Below, in pieces: positions 28,167-37,347 of a stretch of 64,000 nucleotides of DNA. Both the position numbers and the translations under genes were made by a program. Under the pieces are notes generated by a model. It saw nothing but the letters and a program-made list of their open reading frames with translations. It was not told the DNA's origin and did not search any database. Every line of letters starts with the position of its first letter. Position 1 is the first letter of the stretch. The stretch comes from CALFER01 sp964472395 (lineage in GTDB: Bacteria > CSSED10-310 > CALFER01). The stretch is taken from positions 1 through 64,000 of the forward strand of contig CAYYMM010000008.1 in assembly GCA_964472395.1 (NCBI GenBank), in the 5' to 3' direction.

Positions 28167-31100
28167 ATGACGCAGCGATACCAGCGGAAATTATCATCGA
28201 TTGCACTCGGTCTGTTGATTCTGATTCAGGGAATCGGAGCCGGTGCGGCATGGATATCACTGGACGGCCGAACGACCGTTCCGAGCGATTTGTCGACCAC
28301 CCTGATCAGTTCGACACTCGAGCAGACGGTGATCGATGTCCGGATTCCCGGAATGAGTCTTTCGTCCGCGACCGATGCAGCCGGTGATTTCACCCTGGTC
28401 GATCTTCCCGGCGCTGGTCAGCTGCTCGAACCGGGACGTCCCCAACTGCCTGCCATCCGCACATTCGTTGCCGTTCCGGTGGACGCCGATGTCACACTCG
28501 ATATCACGGTATTGGATGAACGAACCGTTGAAGACATCACGGTTTACCCGGCGCAACCGCAATACAAGCGGTCCGAACCGCGCCCTCCGTTCCGGATCGA
28601 CGCCGACCTGTATGCACGTGATGCCGCCTACCCCTCCCAGTATGCCCGGATAGCGGACGAGGGATTCATGCGGGATTTCCGGTATGTGATGGTCGAGATC
28701 ACGCCGGTCCGGTTCAATCCCGTCGAGCAAACCCTGCTCGCGGCGGATCTCGAGATCCATGTCCGGACCCAGGGAGGCACGACATTCGGGCCCGAACGCG
28801 TGTATCCGGCTTTCGATCGGCTCTATCGGGAGTATCTGGTGAATTACGACAGTCTCAGGACAGGAAACCGGAACGATCCGGAGCCGATGCTGATCATCGC
28901 CGCGGATGCGTTTGTCAGCGAAATGGCGTCTTTTGTCGAGTGGAAAACGAAGCGCGGGCTCGCCGTAACACTGGTGGGCACATCGACCTCCGGTTCGACC
29001 TCGACCGCTGTTAAAAACTACATTCAGAACGCCTACAACACATGGAACCCCAAGCCGGTCTACATTTTGCTCGTTGGCGATTCCAACCAGATCAACCCGC
29101 TGTACGGAATTGGATCGTGCGCATCGGATTACAAATTCACGCAACTCAATGGAACCGACATCACACCTGATGTCTTTATATCGAGGCTGTGCGCGCAGAA
29201 CCTGGGTGAACTCCAGCCGCAGCTCGACAAGATCATGCATTATGAAACGCAGCCCGCAGAGGGCCAGTGGCTCGACAAGTTTACCGGGATTTCGTCCAGT
29301 CTGACCGGAGGCATGGGGATCAACGACGATGCGCGATTGAATGAAATTGCTGCCCGCTTTCAGACTCACAATCCGAATGCCGCGGTCGACCGGCTGTACA
29401 GTTCGAACGGCCAGGGAACGACGGCCAACATTGCTGCCGCCGTTAATAACGGTCGATTCTGGCTCGCATACTGCGGGCACGGGGATGGGACAGGCTGGAG
29501 CGGTCCGGTGTTCACGAATTCGAATGTCAATGCGCTAACGAACGGGTACATGACCCCGTTCATCATGGATGTCTCCTGTCTCAACGGCGGGTTCGATAGT
29601 TCTTCGGACTGCTTTGCCGAACGCTGGATGAAGGGTGGCACGGTTGGGAATGCGCGCGGTGCGGTTGGCATGTACAGTTCGTCGACGTCAACTGCTTGGG
29701 ATCCGCCGGCCATCATGGCCTGGGGCGTATGCTATTCGGTGACCGGCGATTCAGGTGGCTCGATACCCGGAGGCCATTTCCGGATGGGGGAGATGACCTA
29801 TGACGGCATGATGTACATGGTTTCGGAGATCGGATCGGGCAGCGATGCGCAGGAAGTCATGCAGCAGTATGTGCTTTTTGGCGATTGCTCCGCCTTCTTC
29901 CGATCGGACGCCCTGATTCAGCCAACCGTCACGCACCTTCCGACGGCTCCTCTGGCGCCCTACCCCTTCCAGGTCACGGTCACTCAGGGAGGCACTCCGA
30001 TTCAGAATGCCCTGGTTTGCGCGTACAAACCCGGTGATGTCCATGAAACAGCCATGACGAATGCACAGGGCATCGCGGTGCTGGATATCACTCCGCAGAC
30101 GATCGGCGACATGATCATTACCGTTTCAGGGCAGAATCTGAACCCATATGAAGCGCTCGTTTCTGTGGCTCCCGCCGGTTGCGGGGTGATTCTGGTGGAC
30201 AAGGAAGTCTACAACTGCTCGGACACAATTCAGATCAGCGTGTTCGATGCCGATCTGAATACCAGTCCGACAGCGATCAATACGGCCACTGCGCAGATTG
30301 TATCGACAAGCGACACTGTTCCGGAAACCGTCGAATTGACCGAAACGGGAGTGGATACAAGTGAATTTTCGGGTATGATTATGACATCGAGCAGCCAGAG
30401 TGGTCCGGGCTACCTCCGGATCTCGCATTCCGACACCATCACCGCCTCGTATCATGATGAGGTGTGTGACGGCGCGCCTGCAGATGTGACCGATATGGCG
30501 ACCGCCGACTGTCAGGGCCCGGTGATCTCAAACATCCTCGTGTCGGATCTCACCACAAACAGCGCAACCATCACATGGACGACGAGCGAGATGGCGGAAG
30601 GCAGTATCGTATATGGCCTGAGCGTTCCTCCCGGTACACAGGCGGACGAAACCGGAACGGGTATGGATCACTCCATCACCATCGAAGGACTCTCGGATGC
30701 CACGGTTTATTTCTTCCAGGTGGTGAGCCGTGATGCGGGAGGCAACGAAACGATTGACAATGCTGCGGGTACTTATTACTTCTTCATCACCCTCGAGTTC
30801 ACGTCGATCATGGAAGCAAACATGGACTCCAACCCCGGTTGGACCTATCAGGGACAGTGGGCCTGGGGTGATCCGGCCGGAAACGCCGGGGATCCCGGAA
30901 CGGGCCACACCGGAACGAATGTCGTTGGGTACAATCTGAATGGAGCCTATGGAAACAACCTCAGTTTGACATACACGACGACCACCGCCTTTAGCTGTAC
31001 TGAAAGTTCCCATGTATATCTGGGCTTCTGGAAGTGGCTCGGCATCGAGGAGTCGCAGTATGATCATGCCAACATCCAGATCAGCGTCAACGGCGGTTCG

Positions 31101-31769
31101 ACCTGGCAGACCGTCTGGAATTTCAGCGGCGGCACACTGGAACCTTCGCAATGGGAATATGTCGAGTACGACTTATCGCAGTGGGCAGCCAACCAGTCCA
31201 ATGTGCAGCTTCGCTGGGGGATTTCCTCCGACAGTTATCTGACCTACTGCGGATGGAACATCGACGATGTCCTGGTCTGGGGCGAAGCTCCCGCGTCCGT
31301 CCCGACACCGACACCCCGTCCGACGTTTACACCGACTTCTACGCCGACTGTGACACCGACACCGACTCCGTCGGTTCCTCCGACCATGACACCGACCATG
31401 ACACCGGTTCCAGGTCGCGGAATTCAGCTTCTTCTGAATGGGACAGTCTTCTCGGCTGATGATCTTTTCCACCTCGAAATGAATGTGGTGAATGATACGA
31501 GCAGCACAGTGGACGTCGATGTCTACGTATTGCTGGACGTTTACGGAGTCTATTTCTGCTGGCCGTCCTGGACCAATCTCTCAACTGGTCTCGATTATCG
31601 GCAGTATCGGATCACGCCGCAGCAACTGCGTCACGAAGAGATCTTTCAGTTTGTGTGGCCGACAGTATCGGGATCGGCGGAAAATCTTCATTTCATCGGA
31701 GCCGCTTTCAACCAGGGATCCTTTGATATTTTCGGTGATCCCTCCATGGTGACATGGGGTTATCGCTGA
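28167..31769 (+). CDS. Gingipain-like C25 cysteine peptidase, paralog of the preceding gene
   Basis: A 1200-residue secreted paralog. It has a signal peptide (ending GIGAGAA), a propeptide-like domain, and a C25 catalytic domain with His438 in YCGHGDGTGW and Cys471 in DVSCLNGGF. Ig-like and FnIII domains follow, then one MAM-like domain (NPGWTYQGQWAWG, WNIDDVLVWG), a Thr/Pro linker of about 38 residues and the shared C-terminal domain. Compared with its neighbour it lacks the two CARDB-like domains and the second MAM-like copy. This implies a tandem gene duplication followed by loss or gain of internal domains. It has its own leader and terminators on both sides. Confidence 0.93.
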   Translation: MTQRYQRKLSSIALGLLILIQGIGAGAAWISLDGRTTVPSDLSTTLISSTLEQTVIDVRIPGMSLSSATDAAGDFTLVDLPGAGQLLEPGRPQLPAIRTFVAVPVDADVTLDITVLDERTVEDITVYPAQPQYKRSEPRPPFRIDADLYARDAAYPSQYARIADEGFMRDFRYVMVEITPVRFNPVEQTLLAADLEIHVRTQGGTTFGPERVYPAFDRLYREYLVNYDSLRTGNRNDPEPMLIIAADAFVSEMASFVEWKTKRGLAVTLVGTSTSGSTSTAVKNYIQNAYNTWNPKPVYILLVGDSNQINPLYGIGSCASDYKFTQLNGTDITPDVFISRLCAQNLGELQPQLDKIMHYETQPAEGQWLDKFTGISSSLTGGMGINDDARLNEIAARFQTHNPNAAVDRLYSSNGQGTTANIAAAVNNGRFWLAYCGHGDGTGWSGPVFTNSNVNALTNGYMTPFIMDVSCLNGGFDSSSDCFAERWMKGGTVGNARGAVGMYSSSTSTAWDPPAIMAWGVCYSVTGDSGGSIPGGHFRMGEMTYDGMMYMVSEIGSGSDAQEVMQQYVLFGDCSAFFRSDALIQPTVTHLPTAPLAPYPFQVTVTQGGTPIQNALVCAYKPGDVHETAMTNAQGIAVLDITPQTIGDMIITVSGQNLNPYEALVSVAPAGCGVILVDKEVYNCSDTIQISVFDADLNTSPTAINTATAQIVSTSDTVPETVELTETGVDTSEFSGMIMTSSSQSGPGYLRISHSDTITASYHDEVCDGAPADVTDMATADCQGPVISNILVSDLTTNSATITWTTSEMAEGSIVYGLSVPPGTQADETGTGMDHSITIEGLSDATVYFFQVVSRDAGGNETIDNAAGTYYFFITLEFTSIMEANMDSNPGWTYQGQWAWGDPAGNAGDPGTGHTGTNVVGYNLNGAYGNNLSLTYTTTTAFSCTESSHVYLGFWKWLGIEESQYDHANIQISVNGGSTWQTVWNFSGGTLEPSQWEYVEYDLSQWAANQSNVQLRWGISSDSYLTYCGWNIDDVLVWGEAPASVPTPTPRPTFTPTSTPTVTPTPTPSVPPTMTPTMTPVPGRGIQLLLNGTVFSADDLFHLEMNVVNDTSSTVDVDVYVLLDVYGVYFCWPSWTNLSTGLDYRQYRITPQQLRHEEIFQFVWPTVSGSAENLHFIGAAFNQGSFDIFGDPSMVTWGYR
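31416..31769 (+). other. Shared C-terminal domain, copy 2
   Basis: The last 117 residues of the second C25 peptidase, after the Thr/Pro linker at 31299-31415. Matching blocks are TVFSADDLFHLEMNVVN, LLDVYGVYFCWPSW, FQFVWPTVSGSA, HFIGAAFNQGS and the terminal MVTWGYR. Confidence 0.8.
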
Positions 31770-31794
31770 GCATAGCAAGTTCGACTGACGTTTT

Positions 31795-31830
31795 CGGCCG
31801 GAGTCCCATTCCAGGGATTCCGGCCGTTTT
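31795..31830 (+). terminator. Rho-independent terminator after the second C25 peptidase
   Basis: A 13-bp stem (31795-31807 with 31814-31826, one G-T pair) has a 6-base loop, ATTCCA, and is followed by TTTT. Confidence 0.82.
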
Positions 31831-31836
31831 CGTATG

Positions 31837-31866
31837 TTTGCATCATCTCCCGGTTTAACCTAGAAT
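31837..31866 (+). promoter_or_regulatory. Candidate promoter for the aldolase gene
   Basis: TTTGCA (31837-31842), an 18-base spacer and TAGAAT (31861-31866) lie just after the terminator and 50 bases before the aldolase ATG. Confidence 0.35.
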
Positions 31867-31915
31867 CAATGCAACGAGCCGGTTTCGCCGGCGATCTGTC
31901 TACGAGGAACGTCAG

Positions 31916-32782
31916 ATGACATCTTTATTTGGACTGAAGAAGGAAATCGTCGAGGCCGGCCGCCGTGTTCATGCGAGGGGGTATGTGGCGGCGAATGACG
32001 GCAATATCAGTGTTCGAGTCGGACCGGACCGCATTCTGATCACGCCCACGGGAGTATCAAAGGGATTCATGTCCACCGAACAGATCGTTCTGTGCGACAT
32101 GACAGGTAAATCCCTGACTCCCGGCCTGAAAACTTCATCGGAAGTCCGCATGCATCTGAAGGTGTATCAGCACCGTCCGGATGTGATGGGTATCGTGCAT
32201 GCTCATCCGCCATATGCGACATCATTCGGGATTGCAGGCATCGCTCTGTCGCAGGCGATTCTGCCGGAGGTCATCATCACACTCGGGGCTGTTCCGATTA
32301 TCGAATACGGAACTCCAGGAACGGAAGAACTGGCGGAGCCTCTCGTCCCGCATTTATCTCAGTTTGATGCCTTCATCCTTCAGAATCACGGCGCTCTCAC
32401 CCTCGGGAGCACCCTCAACGACGCGCTTTTCCGGATGGAGACCGTCGAGCATTTCGCGCAGATTGCTTTCATTTCCTCCATGCTCGGACGCATTCAGACA
32501 TTACCGGAGACCGATGTCCGTAAACTGCTCGATCAGCGGCAGCGATACGGATTCAAATCCGAGTTTGAGCCTCGGGTCTGCTCGGAAAGCGAAGTCAGCT
32601 CCTTGCCGGATTGCGCATTCGTCGGTACCAACCAGACCGTACTCAGGCCGAGGCTCCCGGATATCGCCTCCACTTCGCAACCGGAGAACACTGCGTCCGC
32701 TCCCGGGTCCGATACGATTCACAGTGTTGTTGCGCGTATCGTCGCTCAGGTTCTCGATTCAATGACCGGGAGTTCGCATTGA
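31916..32782 (+). CDS. Class II aldolase (fuculose-1-phosphate aldolase type) with C-terminal encapsulation-peptide-like helix
   Basis: A 288-residue protein. The first 205 residues are a class II aldolase/adducin domain: NDGNISVRVG, the zinc-binding IVHAHPPYATSF (two His) and LQNHGALTLG (third His). Such enzymes split sugar 1-phosphates such as L-fuculose or L-rhamnulose 1-phosphate to DHAP and lactaldehyde. A Ser/Thr/Pro/Ala-rich linker (about 206-264) then leads to an amphipathic helix, IHSVVARIVAQVLDSM (residues 268-283). This is the pattern of peptides that load enzymes into bacterial microcompartments. No shell gene is in the window. GAGGA precedes the ATG. Confidence 0.87.
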   Translation: MTSLFGLKKEIVEAGRRVHARGYVAANDGNISVRVGPDRILITPTGVSKGFMSTEQIVLCDMTGKSLTPGLKTSSEVRMHLKVYQHRPDVMGIVHAHPPYATSFGIAGIALSQAILPEVIITLGAVPIIEYGTPGTEELAEPLVPHLSQFDAFILQNHGALTLGSTLNDALFRMETVEHFAQIAFISSMLGRIQTLPETDVRKLLDQRQRYGFKSEFEPRVCSESEVSSLPDCAFVGTNQTVLRPRLPDIASTSQPENTASAPGSDTIHSVVARIVAQVLDSMTGSSH

Positions 32783-32783
32783 T

Positions 32784-32805
32784 ACCGACCGGAGAACCGG
32801 TCGGT
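32784..32805 (+). promoter_or_regulatory. Strong intergenic hairpin between aldolase and kinase genes
   Basis: ACCGACCGG (32784-32792) and CCGGTCGGT (32797-32805) form a perfect 9-bp stem with loop AGAA, beginning two bases after the aldolase stop and 15 bases before the kinase ATG. There is no T-run, so it is not a standard terminator. RNA stabilisation or differential expression of the two genes is more likely. Confidence 0.45.
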
Positions 32806-32820
32806 CAGCAGGACTGACGT

Positions 32821-35800
32821 ATGGGCACGGATCAGATCACATCGTTCGGGAGATATGTCATCGAGAGTCTGATTGGGGTCGGAGGATCCGGGAGAGTGTA
32901 TCGGGCATTCGATCCGGAGCGAAACCGGGTGGTCGCCTTGAAAGTGCTCAATGTGTCCGAACCGGATGACGATGCGATATCAAAAATCCGGTTCCGTCGG
33001 GAATTCCAGGCTGCCTCGCAGCTGAATCACCCGCATCTGGTCAAGGTATATGACACGGGAACATATGAAGAGCGTGAGTATTTCACGATGGAGCTCATCG
33101 AGGGAGAGGATCTCGATCATCATCTCAACTCCTATGACGCGCATACCGATGGCAATCCGGACTTGAATCATCCCGATCGACTGACGCATTTTCTGGACCT
33201 TTTAATACAGACTGCGGATGCGTTGAGCTATCTGCACGGTTTCATGTATGTGCATCGGGATCTGAAGCCGGGCAATGTTCTGATCCGTCGGGATTCGACG
33301 GTGAAGGTCACGGATTTCGGACTGATGAAACAACAGGGGTCGTCACAGATGACTCGCACCGGAGCGATTCTCGGAACGGTGGAATACATGAGTCCCGAGC
33401 AGACCGTCACGACGCGGGTCGACTGTCGCTCGGATCTGTATTCGTTTGGTGTCATCGCGTTTAAGGTTTTTACAGGTACTCTGCCGTTTTCGGGGAGTCT
33501 GATGCGACAACTCGTGGCGCGAACGCGCGAGGAAGCTCCAGATCCCCGTATTTACAATCCCAAAATCGATACTCAGATCTGTCATTTCATCATGAAACTG
33601 TTAAAACGCAGACCCGAAGACCGCTTTGCCTCGGCCCGGGAGGTCTGGGATACGCTAATCCGGATTCGAGAGTCGATTGCCGGGCAACATTCGACGAGCA
33701 CATCCGTCACACAGGCCATCGAGCCCGTGTCGATTCTTGTGAATGATCCCGCATGCGTTGGTCGTGATTCCGCTATTTCGGAAATCAGACGATTGATCGA
33801 GATTCTTCGGCATGGCACCAAAGGTTCACTGATTCTGGTGCATGGTGACGCGGGAGTCGGCAAAACACGGTTGATCGACGAGATCCGGACATTGGCGACT
33901 TTTCACAATATCATCTTTCAGCGCGGTACCTGTCGATCGCTCTCGGAAGACGCGATGGGGCCATGGATCGAGATGTTTCGAGGGTTCAGCGGAATTCTGT
34001 CGTCCTATTGCTCGGATGATTGTTCCAAACTGCACGATCAGCTGGAGAAAATGCTGGAAATGACCGGACGGTCGCCCGGCTCGAACGAAATCCAGCCGAT
34101 GGCCGACGCTGTCCGCTACCAGTTCTTTGATCTCGCCAGCCGCTTTTTCATTGATGCCAGCCGGATCGTGCCGATGATTTTACATCTCGAGGACGCGCAT
34201 CTCGCACTTCCCGATGCGATGGAATTTCTGCAGTTTCTGACGCGCAGGGCGGTCTTTACTGATGACAGCGGAAGCATGACGGATCAACCGGGGAAACTGA
34301 TCCTGATCGTCACACACCGAGTGGCGGGCCTGACCTCAACACACGCGCTGAGCAAGCTGGAACGTCTGTTTGCCAAGCAGGATCGATTCCGCAGCATTCG
34401 ACTCGAACCCCTCACCCGTGACCAATCCGATCAGTTCGTAAATGGGATGTTGACCGGAGAGATCGCCATTCCGGATTTTGGATCTCGGATTCACCGCATC
34501 GCCAATGGAAATCCTCTCTGCATCAGTGAATTCGTGCGTTTTCTTGTGTCTCGAGGTTCCATTCACAGGAGAGGTGTAGTGTGGGTGGAACAGGTAGAGG
34601 GCGACAGTGATCTGTATGATTTCCCCGTTCCGCCGTTGCCGGCTGCGGTGCTATCGGAGGTTCGGACTCTGCTCGACGGGCTTCTTCCGGATGATCTCCG
34701 GATCGCGAATGCCGTCGCTGTTTTAGCACCGCCATCGTCTTTCGGGGATATACTGGCGACATCGGGACTGAGCGAGGAGTCGGGGCTTGATGCTCTCGAT
34801 CGTCTGCTCGCTCGAGGGATTCTCCTGGAAGATCCCCGCAATGATGAACGTTTCGAGTTCAACTCGCCTTTTTTACCGCGAGGCTTGCTTGATTCGATGA
34901 CGGCAGAGCCCCGGAGAGAGCTGCACCGGACGGCGATGAGCATTCCGGTGATGACGAGCATCGAGGCGGTGCGCCATGCCATGCACGCAGATGATTCGCT
35001 CGCGAGTTCCATCTGGATCGATGCCATTCGGAATCTCATGCTTCAGGGATCCATCCCGACCGCCGCTCGCGTGGCTCACAAGGCGTTGACCCTGATGTCT
35101 TCTGATGCGGTGGAGACCCGGCAGGTCCGGATCATGTTCGGTAAGTGTCTGACGATCATGAACCGATTCGATTCGGCTCGGGAGCTGTTCAGTTCAATCA
35201 TCGAGCCGGGAGGAGTCGGGCACACCGATGAGATAGCCATGGAATGCGAAGCCAGAATCGGATTGGCCGAGATCGAGTCGGGGTTGGGCAACATCGATCG
35301 GGCAATCACGCATCTCGCGCCGATGATATCACGGATGGCGACGCTCGATCCCCTCCCCCGGATCGATCTACTTCAAACGTCCGCCGTGCTTTCGATGTCG
35401 AAGGGGGATCTCGATGCGGCAGCGAGCGCACTAAATGTTTCGTCGGCCATGTGCATGCAAACCGGAGACCTTCCGCGAACCGCCCGTTCCCATCATCTTC
35501 AGGGGATGTTGTCGTTCTATCGGTCCGATTATGCGGCGGCTGCTGATTCCTATCGGCTTGCGATCGAAATCCGGACCGGGATCGGGGACGCACTGGGCAT
35601 CGCCCAGACAAAATCCAACTGGGGAGTGATTCAAAAAATTGAGGACCGGTATGAAGAAGCGGCGGCGCTGTTTTCCGATGCTGCGCGGATTGCCGAGCAG
35701 GCATGCGATGTCTCGAACTGGGCCCTGTATCTCCAGCATCTCGCCTCCATCCAGCTCAAACTCGGGGCGATCGATCAGTCGGTGAGCAACTATCGGAGAG

Positions 35801-36426
35801 CGCTGGCGATTTTCGAAGAGTCCCGCATGATGCCTCGCATCGCGATGTGTCTGAACAACCTGGGCAGCGCTCTGATGGATTCGCAGAAGCTGAGTGAATC
35901 GCTGACGATGTTCGTGCGGGCGTTGAGCATATACGAGCAACTTGGGCATCAACTCGCCCAGGCCGCATGCCTCGGGAATATCTCCGTCACGCTGCTCGAA
36001 CTCGACCAACTCGATCTCGCACAGGATTATCTGGATCGGGCTCGCGCAATCTACAACCAGATCGGCACCTCACCCGGATATACCGAAGCAGAAATTCATC
36101 GGGTGCGCCTGTTGACCCGGATGAATCGGTTTGCAGAAGCGGAGGAAGCGCTTCGGTCGATCGATACCAAGATTCATATGGGGAGGATGACGACCGGATT
36201 GTACCATTTTGCGCAGGGAGAACTTGGAGCCGCCAGCGGAAAGGAAGCCATCATGGACCGATCGACGACCGAGCATCTCGAGATGGCGGTATCTAGTTTT
36301 CGGGAGGCCCGGCGACATGGATTCGCACAGATCGCCAGTATGAAACTCGGTCGATATCTGGTCGTATCGGGAATCGATCGGGAACGCGGCGAGATGATTC
36401 TCGAGGAACTCAGGCAGGAGAGCTGA
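32821..36426 (+). CDS. Serine/threonine kinase fused to AAA-type ATPase and TPR array
   Basis: A 1201-residue cytosolic signalling protein. Residues 1-280 form a Hanks kinase: IGVGGSGRVYRAF, Lys in VALKVL, HRDLKPGNVLIRR, DFGLMK and GTVEYMSPEQ, all intact. Residues about 310-700 hold a STAND/AAA ATPase of the AfsR/GutR kind with Walker A VHGDAGVGKTRL and LILHLEDAH-like Walker B (PMILHLEDAHLALPD). Residues about 750-1190 are TPRs such as WALYLQHLASIQLKLGAIDQS. The layout resembles the PknK / kinase-STAND regulators, where kinase output is tuned by ligand or nucleotide binding. The ribosome binding site is weak. Its 3' end overlaps the convergent protease gene by 17 bases. Confidence 0.9.
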   Translation: MGTDQITSFGRYVIESLIGVGGSGRVYRAFDPERNRVVALKVLNVSEPDDDAISKIRFRREFQAASQLNHPHLVKVYDTGTYEEREYFTMELIEGEDLDHHLNSYDAHTDGNPDLNHPDRLTHFLDLLIQTADALSYLHGFMYVHRDLKPGNVLIRRDSTVKVTDFGLMKQQGSSQMTRTGAILGTVEYMSPEQTVTTRVDCRSDLYSFGVIAFKVFTGTLPFSGSLMRQLVARTREEAPDPRIYNPKIDTQICHFIMKLLKRRPEDRFASAREVWDTLIRIRESIAGQHSTSTSVTQAIEPVSILVNDPACVGRDSAISEIRRLIEILRHGTKGSLILVHGDAGVGKTRLIDEIRTLATFHNIIFQRGTCRSLSEDAMGPWIEMFRGFSGILSSYCSDDCSKLHDQLEKMLEMTGRSPGSNEIQPMADAVRYQFFDLASRFFIDASRIVPMILHLEDAHLALPDAMEFLQFLTRRAVFTDDSGSMTDQPGKLILIVTHRVAGLTSTHALSKLERLFAKQDRFRSIRLEPLTRDQSDQFVNGMLTGEIAIPDFGSRIHRIANGNPLCISEFVRFLVSRGSIHRRGVVWVEQVEGDSDLYDFPVPPLPAAVLSEVRTLLDGLLPDDLRIANAVAVLAPPSSFGDILATSGLSEESGLDALDRLLARGILLEDPRNDERFEFNSPFLPRGLLDSMTAEPRRELHRTAMSIPVMTSIEAVRHAMHADDSLASSIWIDAIRNLMLQGSIPTAARVAHKALTLMSSDAVETRQVRIMFGKCLTIMNRFDSARELFSSIIEPGGVGHTDEIAMECEARIGLAEIESGLGNIDRAITHLAPMISRMATLDPLPRIDLLQTSAVLSMSKGDLDAAASALNVSSAMCMQTGDLPRTARSHHLQGMLSFYRSDYAAAADSYRLAIEIRTGIGDALGIAQTKSNWGVIQKIEDRYEEAAALFSDAARIAEQACDVSNWALYLQHLASIQLKLGAIDQSVSNYRRALAIFEESRMMPRIAMCLNNLGSALMDSQKLSESLTMFVRALSIYEQLGHQLAQAACLGNISVTLLELDQLDLAQDYLDRARAIYNQIGTSPGYTEAEIHRVRLLTRMNRFAEAEEALRSIDTKIHMGRMTTGLYHFAQGELGAASGKEAIMDRSTTEHLEMAVSSFREARRHGFAQIASMKLGRYLVVSGIDRERGEMILEELRQES

Positions 36427-37327
36427 CGAACTGCCCATTCGGCTTGATGTACAGACAGTCGTTCTGGTAATCGAAAATGAGATTGAAACGGCACAGAAGT
36501 CCGGCTCCGATCACGCCATCAGCACCGGCCTGTTTGGAGCGCATTTCCGCCGGAGCGCTGAACGCCGTGACCTGCTCGAGTACAAATGATCCGATCTTGA
36601 GTCGGGTGATCCGGCAGGATTGGCCGTAAATATCCCCGCTGAGGCCTTTTCCGAGCAGCACCGGGGTTGCCTCGGACGGCACGGGCACCTTCTGACCGGC
36701 ACCGGTCAGCAGCACCACGGATTCGCGCGCCGCACTGTCGATATAGCATTCGAGCGGGATCGGGGGTCCGTCTCCGATCGTCACCTCTATCCGGATCCAG
36801 GGAATAGCGTTATCCCTGAATACAAGCGGCAGTTTTTCCCAGGAAGTGTCCGGCGTCAGAGATCCCGGTTCATGCAGTCGCATCTCTGCGTGATCGTAGT
36901 CGATTTCGACGACCGAATGCCCCAGGATCGAAAATCCCACAACACCGTCCGACGGGAATCCCCTGAAGGCATCATTCTGAAGGACGATGATCTTCTGGTG
37001 GTTGAATGATTTGCCGCCGATTTGAAATGACATGGATTCCGCACAGAGGGACGATGACGCACTTCCGCCGCCGGCGCCGCCGATCCGGTAGGGCTTCGGA
37101 TTGTCGAGCCGTATCGAGGTTCGTGCATCCGGATTGTAGATCAGCAGGCCATCATATCCCATTCCGGTATCGAGAATCAGCTTCAGAGGGCCGGACGACC
37201 CGATTTCAGCCGGAAGAATGATTCTCCCCTGATCGATACTCAACCGGATTCGGCCAGCAGAATCTGCGCACATGGACACGCTTGCGCTCAGGATACAGAT
37301 ACAGGCTGCAAGAACAACGGGTCGCAT
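36410..37327 (-). CDS. Exported retropepsin-like aspartic protease
   Basis: A 305-residue exported protein with a signal peptide (MRPVVLAACICILSASVSMC). The first half contains LILDTGMGYDGLL, an aspartic-protease DTG motif, and later DGVVGFSILG. The second half repeats the pattern with CYIDSAARESVVL and DGVIGAGLL. This gives two retropepsin-like lobes in one chain, with the second D-S-A in place of D-T/S-G. It may be a bilobed periplasmic protease or a half-active relative. GGAGG precedes the ATG at 37327. The gene follows the MFS gene on the same strand. Confidence 0.82.
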   Translation of the reverse strand: MRPVVLAACICILSASVSMCADSAGRIRLSIDQGRIILPAEIGSSGPLKLILDTGMGYDGLLIYNPDARTSIRLDNPKPYRIGGAGGGSASSSLCAESMSFQIGGKSFNHQKIIVLQNDAFRGFPSDGVVGFSILGHSVVEIDYDHAEMRLHEPGSLTPDTSWEKLPLVFRDNAIPWIRIEVTIGDGPPIPLECYIDSAARESVVLLTGAGQKVPVPSEATPVLLGKGLSGDIYGQSCRITRLKIGSFVLEQVTAFSAPAEMRSKQAGADGVIGAGLLCRFNLIFDYQNDCLYIKPNGQFVSSPA

Positions 37328-37347
37328 CACATTTCCTCCGTCTGTCG

